Of a stretch of 64,000 nucleotides of DNA, positions 17,562 through 27,482 are shown in pieces (the stretch's first letter is position 1; the number at the start of each line of letters is the position of its first letter). The position numbers and the translations under genes were made by a program. The notes under the pieces are model-generated. The model was given only the letters and a program-made list of their open reading frames with translations. It was not told the DNA's origin and ran no database searches. This stretch comes from an uncultured Candidatus Melainabacteria bacterium (lineage in GTDB: Bacteria > Cyanobacteriota > Vampirovibrionia > Gastranaerophilales > Gastranaerophilaceae), in the NCBI GenBank assembly GCA_934692625.1, contig CAKUUC010000003.1:92517-156516 (forward strand), written 5' to 3'.

Positions 17562-18323
17562 TTATTTTTGACTATATTTTTCATATTCAATTCTTAACAA
17601 ACAAAGGATTTCGCCATTGTTTGCATTTTCAATTATATGTTGAGAGAACTCATTATTTTCTTCGAATTTAACCTTAGATTTTATAGGAGTTCCAAAACTT
17701 ACATCGTGTTTATAATAAACATCAATTGCCCTAATCTGGTGCAAATTTCTGAACTCATAATCCAAAGATTCCAATGCCCAAGTGATATAAACCGTATTAT
17801 TTACATGATTATTTATATCTAAATCATCGTACCTGATTTCAAAAAACTTCTCACTATCACAATCGACAAAAGGTTTCAATCTATTTAATTTTAAGTCATC
17901 AACTCTTGGTGTAAACTGTAGAAATTCCGGAAATTCCTTTTCAATATTAACAATTGATTTTTCTTGCAAATTTACAATAAACCAACTCGACATTGCCCTC
18001 AAAATCACATCGTTCGTATCCTTGTTAACAATTTCAAAATCACGATAAAAAGTAGATTTTTGACAACCGCGACTTTCTGTTTTTATTCTAATATTTTTGA
18101 TACCTTTTTGAGAATTTTTAAATTCTATACGATATCGAATGAGGAACCACCCGAGACCTCGTTTTAGCAACTCTTCGCAACTATAACGTTTATCCATTGT
18201 TGAAATTGATTTTTCAGCCAAATCCTGCATAAAATCTAACAGCGCAACCGGTTTTACTCGTTGAGAACAATCCGTTTCAGATATCGAAATTGTATAATCT
18301 TTTTCCAATGAATTTTTTGACAT
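17562..18323 (-). CDS. Acyl-ACP thioesterase
   Basis: Hydrolyses acyl-ACP to free fatty acid. The protein has two hot-dog halves. The first begins with YTISISETDCSQRVKPVALL and contains the DFMQDLAE helix and GLGWFLIRYRIEF. The second contains the region around YDDLDINNHVNNTVYITWAL, which carries the conserved Asn and His of bacterial FatA/FatB-like enzymes. The start at 18323 (MSKNSLEKDY) gives 253 residues, the usual size; an upstream in-frame start at 18368 would add a hydrophobic, unlikely leader. A TATAAT hexamer lies at 18354-18359 on this strand. It precedes the acyl-CoA synthetase gene. Confidence 0.85.
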   Translation of the reverse strand: MSKNSLEKDYTISISETDCSQRVKPVALLDFMQDLAEKSISTMDKRYSCEELLKRGLGWFLIRYRIEFKNSQKGIKNIRIKTESRGCQKSTFYRDFEIVNKDTNDVILRAMSSWFIVNLQEKSIVNIEKEFPEFLQFTPRVDDLKLNRLKPFVDCDSEKFFEIRYDDLDINNHVNNTVYITWALESLDYEFRNLHQIRAIDVYYKHDVSFGTPIKSKVKFEENNEFSQHIIENANNGEILCLLRIEYEKYSQK

Positions 18324-18383
18324 ATTTATACTTACGCTCTTGTGTAAAATTATTATATAAATTACCAAATTTTACAAGAAAAA

Positions 18384-21212
18384 CTATTTCAATTTTTTCA
18401 AGGAAGAAATAAAGTTGTTATGTTCAATATCACCATCAACTTTTGTCAAAAATATCTGACAATCTTTTTCGTCAGCGTCAATTGGCGGAATTTGAGAAAT
18501 TTCTGCGGAATAATAATTTATATCGTTATTACCACTCAACGGAATATGATTTGATAACGCATTCAATGATAAGTTACGCAAAAAGCCGAACGGTCCTTTT
18601 TTACGATTAGAAAATTTGGTATAAATTCTCAAAGCGGCATCTTGGTTTTCTAAATTATAAGTTCCAATAATATAAGAACTTAATTGAGGAGCCGTAGACC
18701 TTATCATAAGCGGATAAACGACATTATCTTTTATTCTCAAATCACCTTTGATAATGTCAAAACTACCTTCCGGAATACTTACCAAATCAGAAACAATTGA
18801 AGGACTAACCATAGTAACCGGATTTCTGAAAATCGCAGCAACTTTCATTACATACTCAATCAAACCGACTTTTCCGATTATACCTTCATCAACTCGGAAT
18901 TGAATTCTTCCATTTAACTTCAAGCTGTCATCAGTATTCAATTCAATCAACCCCATCGCTTTTCCCTGAATTTCTTTTGACAAGTTGAGTAACGAAGTAG
19001 CAATAATGTCTGAATTTACATCTTTCACACCTAATCGAACGGCATATTTGTGATTTTTCAAATCGCAATCAATTTTGGCAGTAGAAATTCCTTCTGCAAT
19101 ATTAAACTTGTTAGATGTAATTTTCAAAAAACTGTTTTTATCCAAAGACATTGTTGCAATTACATCTGAAAAATTTATTCCCTTGTAAAAACCTTTTGCA
19201 ACCTTCAAAACTCCATTTTCAACAATTAAATTTGCCAAATCAAACGCTTGAGCATTTGCTTCTGCATCAACATCATCGCCACCTTGTTCTATTGAACGTG
19301 CAATTTCGGCTTGTACATTATCAGAAACTTGTGTTGGTTGTTGAGCATTAAACGCTTGTAAATATTTTTCAATATCAATATTATCTAAGTTCAGCGTAAT
19401 ATTTTTTACAACAATCGGAAATTTTATCTCATTTACAATTGAACCGTCTAAATCATACTTTGAACGTCTATAGCGACCGTCAGATTTAATATTTATAAGA
19501 TTATTTTTTGCTGTGAATTCGCCACTTTTTATAAACAGTCTTTGAGCAGGAATTGCAACTTTATCAACCTTCATTGAACCTTCAAGAACCGGATATTTAC
19601 CGGTATAAATAATGCGCATATTTCCTGAAAAATTACCATTTTTAAATAATTTTTCCTTTAGTAACATATTGATAAAACCGCTCGGCATTGGTTTTGGCAA
19701 AGAAAATCCAAAATCTTTAACAAAAGTTTGCCCGTTTGAAAAATCAATATTACCGTTCATGCTAACTATATTGATTGGTTTGAGTTTTTTACCGTCAACA
19801 GTGCCTCTATCAGCAAAATAGTCCAAAGATTTAATATTCAACAGCATATCTTCAAAATGCATTTTCGCTGCCAAAACTCGATTTGCATCATCGTTCATTA
19901 CAGATTCTTCACCATCAATAACAAAACCATTTCCTTTTTTGAACATATAAAGCCATGTCAAATCAATCTTATTATTTTTAGACTTTAACATAACACGAGT
20001 ATCCGCTTTTCCAGTGATTCTTATCGGATAGTTTATCATTTTTGAAAGATAATTTTTGGCAAAATCATCAGCAACAATAGCGTTTCCAGTCAAATCGGTA
20101 TCAATAGTTTTGAGATAATCTTTAACTGTTCCGCCAAAATCCATCTTATTAGCAGGTTTGTCGTTGTAATACCCTTTAAAATTTTTCAAATCAATTTTGT
20201 AATTATCAAATTTCACATCGCCATTAGTCAACAAAATTGGTAAATCCATAAGTGGAATTAGTTTAAATCTCAATTTGTTCAACTTAACAGAACCATTCAT
20301 GTTTTTGTTATCAGCACTCACATCAAAATCAAAATTTCCTGAAATATCCTTGAAATAGACAAGTTGCTCCCCAATATTATTTTCAATAATTTGAGTATCT
20401 AATAAACTCAACACCTCAGGAATTTGAAAATTTTTAGCACGTAAATTGACAGAATAATTATACTTGCTATCAACAAAACCTTTCAAATTAACTATTGATT
20501 TTGCTTTATTACCTCTTTCGACCAATATTTTTGAATTTTTGATAATTATTTTTTCATTATTTTTCAAATATATACTGCCATCATCAATTGCAGACAACTT
20601 AATCGTTTCTGTACCTTTTGTAATAAAAAGATTTGCATTATAAGAAATTTTCTTATCCGCATTTTGTGGAATTATACCAAAATTCTTGGCATTTAATTTC
20701 ATCTTTGTTTTTTTATCAATATCGTACAATATATCAAGATTTTTCACATCCAATGTTGAATGAAAAATATCAACAGAATATTCAGATTTTTGTGTCTTTT
20801 GCTCTTGTTTGAAAAATGGAAGAGCAAGGAATTTATTAACATCTACAAAAATACTATCTGCATCTACAAAATTAATAATAACGTTCTTTTTCTTAATTAT
20901 TTCTTTTAATGACAAATCCGTATCAAAATTTTCAACAATAAAAATCTTAGGGGATTTTGTTGTTGAAATAGAAAGCTCTTCAACTCCAAACTTCACATCA
21001 GGACTGAGAGAAGTTTTCAAATACGGAGTTTTTATTTCTAACTTCGTATCAGGATAAGCCTTTTCTACAATATTTTGTGCATAATTTATAACCTTTGGAT
21101 TAGAAACAGCATAAGGTAATACGTACAAATAAATCAAAAATGGCAAAGCGGCAATAAATGCTAAAAGCACCGTCGAAGTAAGACAAAATTTTAATATGGT
21201 TTTTATTTTCAT
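18384..21212 (-). CDS. Large AsmA-like envelope protein
   Basis: A 942-residue protein with one N-terminal membrane anchor (residues ~8-32) and a very long beta-rich body, as in the AsmA/YhdP/TamB group of bridge-like lipid transport proteins. The body shows repeated short strands (for example FGGTVKDYLKTIDTDLTGNA), and the C-terminal region (IPEGSFDIIKGDLRIKDNVV) resembles the AsmA-like C domain. Such proteins span the periplasm of diderm cells and affect outer-membrane lipid supply. The ATG at 21212 is preferred because GAGAG lies before it and the basic-hydrophobic anchor starts there. It is divergent from the WG-repeat gene. Confidence 0.75.
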   Translation of the reverse strand: MKIKTILKFCLTSTVLLAFIAALPFLIYLYVLPYAVSNPKVINYAQNIVEKAYPDTKLEIKTPYLKTSLSPDVKFGVEELSISTTKSPKIFIVENFDTDLSLKEIIKKKNVIINFVDADSIFVDVNKFLALPFFKQEQKTQKSEYSVDIFHSTLDVKNLDILYDIDKKTKMKLNAKNFGIIPQNADKKISYNANLFITKGTETIKLSAIDDGSIYLKNNEKIIIKNSKILVERGNKAKSIVNLKGFVDSKYNYSVNLRAKNFQIPEVLSLLDTQIIENNIGEQLVYFKDISGNFDFDVSADNKNMNGSVKLNKLRFKLIPLMDLPILLTNGDVKFDNYKIDLKNFKGYYNDKPANKMDFGGTVKDYLKTIDTDLTGNAIVADDFAKNYLSKMINYPIRITGKADTRVMLKSKNNKIDLTWLYMFKKGNGFVIDGEESVMNDDANRVLAAKMHFEDMLLNIKSLDYFADRGTVDGKKLKPINIVSMNGNIDFSNGQTFVKDFGFSLPKPMPSGFINMLLKEKLFKNGNFSGNMRIIYTGKYPVLEGSMKVDKVAIPAQRLFIKSGEFTAKNNLINIKSDGRYRRSKYDLDGSIVNEIKFPIVVKNITLNLDNIDIEKYLQAFNAQQPTQVSDNVQAEIARSIEQGGDDVDAEANAQAFDLANLIVENGVLKVAKGFYKGINFSDVIATMSLDKNSFLKITSNKFNIAEGISTAKIDCDLKNHKYAVRLGVKDVNSDIIATSLLNLSKEIQGKAMGLIELNTDDSLKLNGRIQFRVDEGIIGKVGLIEYVMKVAAIFRNPVTMVSPSIVSDLVSIPEGSFDIIKGDLRIKDNVVYPLMIRSTAPQLSSYIIGTYNLENQDAALRIYTKFSNRKKGPFGFLRNLSLNALSNHIPLSGNNDINYYSAEISQIPPIDADEKDCQIFLTKVDGDIEHNNFISSLKKLK

Positions 21213-21299
21213 AAACGCTCTCTCGAATGTCATTATAACACGACAAAAAAATTTTTATCCATATAAATATCTTTGCATACTTCGTGATACAATGTAACT

Positions 21300-22196
21300 A
21301 TGATAAGAAGAATTTTTGCAATTATTCTATTCCTAATATTTTTGACACCATGCTTGGCTAACGCCACAGAACAACCTTGCACAAACAGTGTCATAACATT
21401 TTCACAAGATGAGAAATGGGGTTTAAAAGATAAAACAAACAACAATATTCTGGTTGAACCGACATATAAACGATTGATTAGAGTTGGTAACAGTTCATGG
21501 ATTGCCCAAAACAAAAAAAATAAATACGGACTGATTGACTCGCAAGGTAATATCTTAGTTCCAATAAAATATATTCACGCAGATAGAATAGTCAACAATT
21601 TTGCAAAATTTGGTAACTATGGCGATTACGGATTATATGATGAATACGGAACTCAAATTATCCCTCAAAAATTCAGAAAAATAGAAATCCTATACGGAAA
21701 AATGTTTTTAACATACAAAAATTATAAATATGGGGTTGTCGGCTATGACGGTAAAGTTATTTTAGATAACGTATTTGATGATATTTACATGCCAAAACCT
21801 AACGTTATGCGCCTACAATACAAAACAAGATGGTACGAAATTGAACAAGTAAAAGCAGAAACTCTTACACTTCCTACAAAAAACACCTTGAAAGACACCG
21901 AAGACTTTAATTTAGGAAACATCGTTATAAATACCGGTGTTGTTTCAGGATATTCAGTTTTAACATTTTCCGATTATGTAATTAAATTGATTTCATCGAT
22001 TTCACCTGCACATGAAGAAACTATTGACGAACTTTTGTTATCTCAAGGAACTGACACAGTTGATATTTTAATGAAATTAACATGGCTTCCTAAATATCCG
22101 TTCGTCTTTGGTAGAAAATATTATGAAAATGTTCGAAATCCAAACAACGGACCATTGACCAATGTACGTAACGAATTAATTCAACAAATTAAGTAA
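21300..22196 (+). CDS. Secreted WG-repeat protein
   Basis: An N-terminal signal peptide (basic, then LFLIFLTPCLANA, predicted cleavage near residue 22) is followed by tandem WG-type repeats. WGLKDKTNNNILVEPTYKRL, YGLIDSQGNILVPIKYIHA, YGLYDEYGTQIIPQKFRKI and YGVVGYDGKVILDNVFDDI each end in a short beta hairpin. The last ~100 residues are helical. WG repeats are common surface or periplasmic modules with unknown binding partners. No ribosome binding site is seen; an extended -10 (TGATACAAT, 21285-21293) lies only 6 bases before the ATG, so a leaderless mRNA is possible. Confidence 0.8.
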   Translation: MIRRIFAIILFLIFLTPCLANATEQPCTNSVITFSQDEKWGLKDKTNNNILVEPTYKRLIRVGNSSWIAQNKKNKYGLIDSQGNILVPIKYIHADRIVNNFAKFGNYGDYGLYDEYGTQIIPQKFRKIEILYGKMFLTYKNYKYGVVGYDGKVILDNVFDDIYMPKPNVMRLQYKTRWYEIEQVKAETLTLPTKNTLKDTEDFNLGNIVINTGVVSGYSVLTFSDYVIKLISSISPAHEETIDELLLSQGTDTVDILMKLTWLPKYPFVFGRKYYENVRNPNNGPLTNVRNELIQQIK

Positions 22197-22204
22197 TTAA
22201 AATT

Positions 22205-22810
22205 ATGATTGAAAATTATAAAAAATATTTAGACATAATTCAAAATAAATTAGACAGTTTTTTCGATAGACAAAAAGAATACATTTTTTGTAAAGACGGT
22301 TGTTCAAAGTGCTGTCAAGACGCTCAATTTCCTTATAGCGAAATAGAATATGAATATCTTTTAGAAGGTTACAAAAAATTACCAAAAGAAACACAAGAAC
22401 AAATCAAGCAAAACGCCCAAAATGTCCTAATCCAAAAACAAAACTATAATGATACAAACAAAAAATTCACGTACAAGTGTCCGTTTTTGATTAATAATTC
22501 TTGTGCTTGCTATGAACATCGTGGAATTGTTTGCAGAACATTCGGACTATTGAGCATTGGTCCAGATGACAAAAATCCACAAATGCCATTTTGTATTTTG
22601 GAAGGGTTAAACTATTCTAACGTTTACGACAAAAAGACAAACAGATTAAGTACAGAAAAATTCAAACAACTGAACTTGAAAAATCCTCCAACAATTTTTA
22701 ATATTGATTACAAGACTTTGACGGATTCAGATTTTGAAAAGTGTCTTAATTTCAAATTTGGCAAAATTTCTGCACTAATTGATCACATCGAGCGCAAACC
22801 GTTACCGTGA
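22205..22810 (+). CDS. YkgJ-type cysteine cluster protein
   Basis: A 201-residue protein with the CxxxCxxCC-type cluster of the YkgJ/UPF0153 family: CKDGCSKCCQD near residue 30, then CPFLINNSCACYEHR and CRTFG later. These eight or so cysteines are thought to bind zinc or an iron-sulfur cluster. The function of the family is not settled. It starts 8 bases after the WG-repeat gene, so it may be co-transcribed, and its end overlaps the convergent pflA gene by 9 bases. Confidence 0.8.
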   Translation: MIENYKKYLDIIQNKLDSFFDRQKEYIFCKDGCSKCCQDAQFPYSEIEYEYLLEGYKKLPKETQEQIKQNAQNVLIQKQNYNDTNKKFTYKCPFLINNSCACYEHRGIVCRTFGLLSIGPDDKNPQMPFCILEGLNYSNVYDKKTNRLSTEKFKQLNLKNPPTIFNIDYKTLTDSDFEKCLNFKFGKISALIDHIERKPLP

Positions 22811-23542
22811 ACTTTTTATACCTTCAAGAATGAATCCTCTAGCCGTTAACGCTTCTTCTTTTGTCAATGGCTCAATACCTTTTAACGGATATTCTATCCC
22901 TAAATTTTCGTACTTTGGAATTGCCATATCATGATATGGTAAAACATCCAGTGCTTTGACATTGCGCAACTTTCCAATAAATGCACCAAGTTCTCTTAAA
23001 TATTTTTCATTATAAGTAATTTTAGGAACAACAACATGGCGAACCCACATTGGAATACTTTTTTGTGACAAATAGCGAGCAAAATCCAAAATATTAGTAT
23101 TTGGTAGCCCAGTCAACTTTTTATGCTCCTCATTATCAATATGTTTAATATCTAACAAAACTAAATCAGTATATTTCAACAATTCATCAATTTTTTCAGT
23201 ATTATTTTTATTAAAAAGAATACCGGAAGTATCTAGTGCCGTATGGATATTTTTCAACTTTGCCGCTTTGAACAACTCCGTCACAAAGTCAATTTGCATC
23301 AACGGTTCTCCACCAGTCACAGTAAGCCCGCCACTTTTTACAAATTCTTTCACTCCGTCATACTTTTCTAAGATTTCAGAAACAGACATTTGTGTATTCA
23401 TTTCTGTCGACCAACTGTCTGGATTGTGGCAATATTTGCAACGCATAGGGCAACCTTGAACAAAAACTACAAATCTTATTCCAGGACCGTCAACAGTTCC
23501 ACAACTTTCTATTGAATGAATATTTCCTAATATTTCTGCCAT
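22802..23542 (-). CDS. pflA: Pyruvate formate-lyase activating enzyme
   Basis: Radical SAM enzyme that installs the glycyl radical on pyruvate formate-lyase. The radical SAM motif is CPMRCKYCHNP (CxxxCxxC), preceded by GTVDGPGIRFVVFVQG, which is the PflA signature. GGLTVTGGEPLMQ and VLLDIKHID are further conserved segments. The ATG at 23542 gives 246 residues, the standard length; an upstream start at 23581 would add 13 residues. pflB itself is not in the window. The protein indicates an anaerobic, mixed-acid type metabolism. Confidence 0.92.
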   Translation of the reverse strand: MAEILGNIHSIESCGTVDGPGIRFVVFVQGCPMRCKYCHNPDSWSTEMNTQMSVSEILEKYDGVKEFVKSGGLTVTGGEPLMQIDFVTELFKAAKLKNIHTALDTSGILFNKNNTEKIDELLKYTDLVLLDIKHIDNEEHKKLTGLPNTNILDFARYLSQKSIPMWVRHVVVPKITYNEKYLRELGAFIGKLRNVKALDVLPYHDMAIPKYENLGIEYPLKGIEPLTKEEALTARGFILEGIKSSR

Positions 23543-23581
23543 ATTGATTAAAATAATACAACTACCACAAAAGGTCAACAA

Positions 23582-25687
23582 CTAATCAGATAATGAAATA
23601 GTTTGTTTTAAATTATTCAAGAATTCTTTTCGATACAAAAATCCCAAATGCGCACCGTTATCAAACAAGGTCAACTTATCTTTTGAATAACTTTTCAATT
23701 TCTTTATTTGAGCAGGACTTGTCAAATAATCATTTACAGAGTGATAAATTTTATAATTATCACTATTTTCTAAAAAATACGAAATTGAATATAAACTAGT
23801 ATCATAAGCAATATCGTCTATATCTTCATTATCATGAATTATATATTTTTTCGTATAATCAATAAAATTCATATTATTAATATAGTAATAAGTATCCGAA
23901 TTAACTTTAGATTTTGAGGAATTTTCAATAGTAAAAATCAAATCCGAAAGTTTTTGATGCATTAAAAATCCTGTAATTAACTTTGCTTCATTTTCATCAA
24001 ACGGTAAATTATTTATTTCCGGTTCAAACTCACCTTTTACATCGTACAATTTCATAACTTTTGATGCAGTTTGAGCAACTTTTTGTTTAAATTCATCAGG
24101 AGATTTATTCCAATCTTCTGAATTTTTGTCAATTTGTTTTATCGCATATAACAGTTCAACCGGTGGACAAATTGCAATAAATTTTGTATCGCCCAATGTA
24201 TTGTTACGATATTCTGCCGCTCCGACAAACAGAGTTGACAACGCACCAAGTGAAGTTCCCAGAACGACTTTGTTTGGGAATTCATAATTGTATTTTTTTG
24301 ATAATTCGTCAATAATTTTTGAAGTTACTGTTCTTATTTTCTGCGCATCTACAGAAGGAACCCCAGGGGCATACCCGTCCGGCATACTTTTTACAAATTC
24401 CCATTGAAAATGACTTCCCTGAATAATCACACTATACCCAGCATCGTAAAATAGTTTTGCCCAAAATACGGAATGTGTAGAATTTATACCTTCACCAATA
24501 GATGGATAAATTATTGCAAGTGGAGAATTTGAGGTGTGTTTTTGCAAAATATAGTGGTATGAATATGGTTGCTTTCCATCAGTAACCGTAACTTTTGAAG
24601 TTTTTATTTGATTTGCAAAACTTCTATTCCAAATTGATAAACAATTCCACATAGATTTTGAAACCTCAGGATTTTCAAATAAAGCGGTTCGCATTGAATC
24701 TATCACCGGACTTTGAGGTTTATAACCGGTTAATGTAATATCCGGAACAAGTTTGAAATTTTCAGCACTGTAACTTTTTATACTCTCATCTTTTACCGCT
24801 CCACCATATAGCAAATCCGGAGTAACAATTTCTGATGACACCTCAATTTTTACAATATCATTAGCCGATTGCTTTTTAACCGCCAAACTCTTTTCATCTA
24901 CTTTAGGCGCTTCAACTGATTTTTCTTTATCATCTATATATGGTACAAAAAGATGCTCACGAACATCAATTCTATCCAAATTCGCACATCTGACGTAATT
25001 TTCAATACCAAATATCATTTTCGCAATCTCGTAAGGATCTGCAAAAGTCGACTCAACAAGTTTTATTGCATTTTGATAATAAGATGTTCTGTTAACAGTC
25101 AAACATGCTTTTACCATTGCTAAAATAGGTGTTGCGACATAAGAACAAGGATTCAATGCAGTATCAAGAATTTTACCCAATAAGCCTCGAGGTGTTGTAA
25201 ACGACAATACAGGAAAAACAAAAAATCTGCCAGATTTCATCTTACAACCGGCGAGTGCCTGCTCCATATTTTCGTTAGATTGTTCAATATTGAATAACTT
25301 CTTAGCAGGGTCAAACATACCGCCAACACCAAGAATTGTATTGGTAAAAAACCTTATAGTTTCGTTTTTAGAGGTTTCAAAATCACGTTGAATAAGACTG
25401 CTTACAAGTCTTATCGGATATTCAACATTGTTTGTCACAGATTTAATTCTATCCATTCCATACTGAGGCATTATTGACGCCCAAAGAATATGAATCGGAC
25501 GAATTGCATATTTATTCAACTTCAAATTAAAATTAAAAACTTTCCGATTGAAATTTTCCCAATTATCATTTCCGAGAAACTCAAAAGAATAATTCGGATA
25601 TTTTGTTTCTTGAGCATAAATTACAAGCCCAAAATTATTAAAAAACAGCAAAAACAAAAGACAAAATGCAACAAACTTTTTCCTCAA
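23582..25687 (-). CDS. MlaA-domain protein fused to an alpha/beta hydrolase
   Basis: A 701-residue two-part protein. After a signal peptide (residues 1-25, no lipobox Cys) comes an MlaA/VacJ domain at ~40-235: WENFNRKVFNFN, TNTILGVGGMFDPAKK and the FVFPVLSFTTPRGLLG segment. MlaA sits in the outer membrane and removes mislocalised phospholipids. The C-terminal half (~385-701) is an alpha/beta hydrolase: GTSLG (Ser479, nucleophile elbow), SVNDYLTSP with a candidate Asp, and NGAHLGF with a candidate His. The link of ~150 residues is polar. Inference: it may extract and hydrolyse lipids. The usual MlaA is a ~250-residue lipoprotein, so this is an unusual fusion. Confidence 0.8.
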   Translation of the reverse strand: MRKKFVAFCLLFLLFFNNFGLVIYAQETKYPNYSFEFLGNDNWENFNRKVFNFNLKLNKYAIRPIHILWASIMPQYGMDRIKSVTNNVEYPIRLVSSLIQRDFETSKNETIRFFTNTILGVGGMFDPAKKLFNIEQSNENMEQALAGCKMKSGRFFVFPVLSFTTPRGLLGKILDTALNPCSYVATPILAMVKACLTVNRTSYYQNAIKLVESTFADPYEIAKMIFGIENYVRCANLDRIDVREHLFVPYIDDKEKSVEAPKVDEKSLAVKKQSANDIVKIEVSSEIVTPDLLYGGAVKDESIKSYSAENFKLVPDITLTGYKPQSPVIDSMRTALFENPEVSKSMWNCLSIWNRSFANQIKTSKVTVTDGKQPYSYHYILQKHTSNSPLAIIYPSIGEGINSTHSVFWAKLFYDAGYSVIIQGSHFQWEFVKSMPDGYAPGVPSVDAQKIRTVTSKIIDELSKKYNYEFPNKVVLGTSLGALSTLFVGAAEYRNNTLGDTKFIAICPPVELLYAIKQIDKNSEDWNKSPDEFKQKVAQTASKVMKLYDVKGEFEPEINNLPFDENEAKLITGFLMHQKLSDLIFTIENSSKSKVNSDTYYYINNMNFIDYTKKYIIHDNEDIDDIAYDTSLYSISYFLENSDNYKIYHSVNDYLTSPAQIKKLKSYSKDKLTLFDNGAHLGFLYRKEFLNNLKQTISLSD

Positions 25688-25804
25688 AATATCTCTCCTT
25701 ATTTATCAATAATTAAATTATATTTTGTAGAAAAATATACACATTAGACACAAAGAGTAACCGTAGGAGAAGATACGAAAAGGTTAAATGTGCAAGACGA
25801 AAAA

Positions 25805-25842
25805 AGACCGGTGGGAAAAGCATAAGCGATTCCCACCGGTCT
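25805..25842. terminator. Hairpin terminator with REP-like GGTGGGAA stem
   Basis: A perfect 13-bp stem (25805-25817 with 25830-25842) with a 12-base loop, 10 bases past the stop of the minus-strand gene at 25853 and followed on that strand by T5. The stem shares GGTGGGAA with the hairpins flanking the RAYT gene at 27181, so it may also be a REP-like element. Confidence 0.75.
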
Positions 25843-25852
25843 AATACTAAAT

Positions 25853-26923
25853 TTATTTTGCCATTGATTGAATTGCTGATAACAAAACATCATAATCAAG
25901 ATATTTATAAAAATTGCCTTCCATAGTATCTTGTATACATTCAGAAACAGTTGTCAATTTGCCGAATACATTCTTATCAATTTTTTCAGGGCTTTCCATT
26001 AATTTTATCATATCTTTTTGAAGAGGTGTATATTTATTATTTGGTGACAATACTGTAATAACTATTGAAGTATCAGCACGTTCAGGATCAGGCATTACAA
26101 ATCTTACAAGTTTTCTGTCAGGGTTTTCAAGATTATTGCCTATACTCCTTAGTTCTGACATACTACCATGACCCGCATCGCCAGAAAAAGCATGGGATAT
26201 AGAAGCATTAATATCTTTCTTATCAGGAACTGGTGTTAATGAATCAGTGAAGTATCGTCCTTCTTGCCCTATTACTGCATCTTTATACCCACCACAGTTT
26301 CTATAAACTCCGATTACAGGGGATTCTTGGGACAAATCATAAGTATGTGGTTTGATTTTAGAATCCAGTCCAAAAGTGTTTTCTATTGTTTCTTCAACAG
26401 TTGCACCTTTTGTCACTGCAGGACGAGTGTTTGGTAATTTATCCAAATGTTGTTTGAATAATTCACCGGCTTTTAAAACATCTTTTTGTTCATAAGCCTG
26501 ACGAACATCATCAGGAAGCGTTTTCATACCTTTAGGCAAGCTATAGCCTCTATAATACACTCGAACAGCCTCCGCATGGTCAAGAGTGGTGTTCAGTTGG
26601 TTCAAAGCCTCTAATTTTTCTTTTTTAGGTAATTGTGAAATTTCTTCTAATTTTTTACCTATTTGAGGGGTTTCAAAATCATAACGAGCGGAATATTTTC
26701 TGCATTGTTCTGCCAAAGATTCAATTTGCTTACCTATATTGCCACCTTTTCTGCCTTTGGTTACGATATAAACACCTACAGCAGCAAGCGCTGTTAAACT
26801 TGCACCAAGAGCAACCTTTGCACCTGTGACAATTGAAGATTTTTCTTTTGGCTTCGCTTCAGTTTGTTTGGGTTGAATTGTAGTTTGCGAAATTAGCGGA
26901 CCATTGGGTTGAATTGTAGTCAT
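25853..26923 (-). CDS. Single-pass membrane protein of unknown function
   Basis: A 356-residue protein not recognised as a known family. A polar Thr/Gln/Pro-rich N terminus (~30 residues) precedes one hydrophobic segment (residues ~33-55, with GAKVALGASLTALAAVGVYI). A coiled helical region follows, and then an alpha/beta domain (~190-345). The order suggests an anchored protein with a large soluble domain. AGGAGGTAA lies upstream of the ATG, a strong ribosome binding site. It is followed by a terminator and preceded by the repeat-bearing intergenic region before the RAYT gene. Confidence 0.65.
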   Translation of the reverse strand: MTTIQPNGPLISQTTIQPKQTEAKPKEKSSIVTGAKVALGASLTALAAVGVYIVTKGRKGGNIGKQIESLAEQCRKYSARYDFETPQIGKKLEEISQLPKKEKLEALNQLNTTLDHAEAVRVYYRGYSLPKGMKTLPDDVRQAYEQKDVLKAGELFKQHLDKLPNTRPAVTKGATVEETIENTFGLDSKIKPHTYDLSQESPVIGVYRNCGGYKDAVIGQEGRYFTDSLTPVPDKKDINASISHAFSGDAGHGSMSELRSIGNNLENPDRKLVRFVMPDPERADTSIVITVLSPNNKYTPLQKDMIKLMESPEKIDKNVFGKLTTVSECIQDTMEGNFYKYLDYDVLLSAIQSMAK

Positions 26924-26992
26924 AAATTACCTCCTGAATTATTATATTATTAATAAAACCCGTATTTCCGAGAATTTGCCCCGCCCCGCCAC

Positions 26993-27012
26993 ACCATACC
27001 ATACCATACCAT
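26993..27012 (+). repeat. Short tandem repeat (ACCAT x4)
   Basis: Four exact, contiguous copies of ACCAT in an otherwise GC-rich patch (CCCCGCCCCGCC just before it) upstream of the membrane protein gene. The length could vary by slippage; any role is unknown. Confidence 0.6.
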
Positions 27013-27113
27013 AAGGGTATTATAGCAAGGGTTTCCGCCATTTTAAATTCAACTTTACATTTCGTAATGATTAATATTTTATTGGAACTTTGAGAACTAA
27101 ATAATGTTGAAGA

Positions 27114-27139
27114 GTGGGAAATGCGCAAGCCTTTCCCAC
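27114..27139. repeat. REP-like hairpin upstream of the RAYT gene
   Basis: GTGGGAAA (27114-27121) pairs with TTTCCCAC (27132-27139) around a 10-base loop. Read on the minus strand it begins GGTGGGAAAGGC, similar to the hairpin downstream of the RAYT gene but in the opposite orientation. It starts 67 bases before the RAYT ATG. Confidence 0.55.
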
Positions 27140-27180
27140 CTTCATAATCTAATTAATAAAAAGATGATTATAATAAATTT

Positions 27181-27471
27181 ATGTCAAATTACAAACGAAT
27201 TTATCTACAAGGATATAACTACGTATTTTTTACAATTGTTACTAATAATCGAGAAAATATTTTAATTGAAAATATTGATTTATTACGTGAATCCTTCAAA
27301 AATGCACTTGAAAATTTTGCATTCAATATAATTGCAATTTGTGTTATGCGAAATCATTTACATATGATTTTAAAATTAAAAAACATAAAAGAATATCCTA
27401 AGATCATTTATTCTATAAAATTCTATTTTTCGCATAGATTAAATAAACAATATATAATATTTATAAGGTGA
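27181..27471 (+). CDS. REP-associated tyrosine transposase (RAYT), C-terminally truncated
   Basis: The 96 residues match the N-terminal part of the IS200/IS605-like Y1 transposases called RAYTs. YKRIYLQGYNYVFFTIVTNN, IIAICVMRNHLHMIL (with the HxH metal site, HLH) and the SIKFYFSHRLNK segment are all present. Full-length RAYTs have roughly 150-200 residues and a catalytic Tyr in a later helix; here the protein ends right after the SHRLNK block, so the nucleophile is missing and the protein is probably inactive. It is flanked by two REP-like hairpins. Confidence 0.75.
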   Translation: MSNYKRIYLQGYNYVFFTIVTNNRENILIENIDLLRESFKNALENFAFNIIAICVMRNHLHMILKLKNIKEYPKIIYSIKFYFSHRLNKQYIIFIR

Positions 27472-27482
27472 AAACTTGTGAA

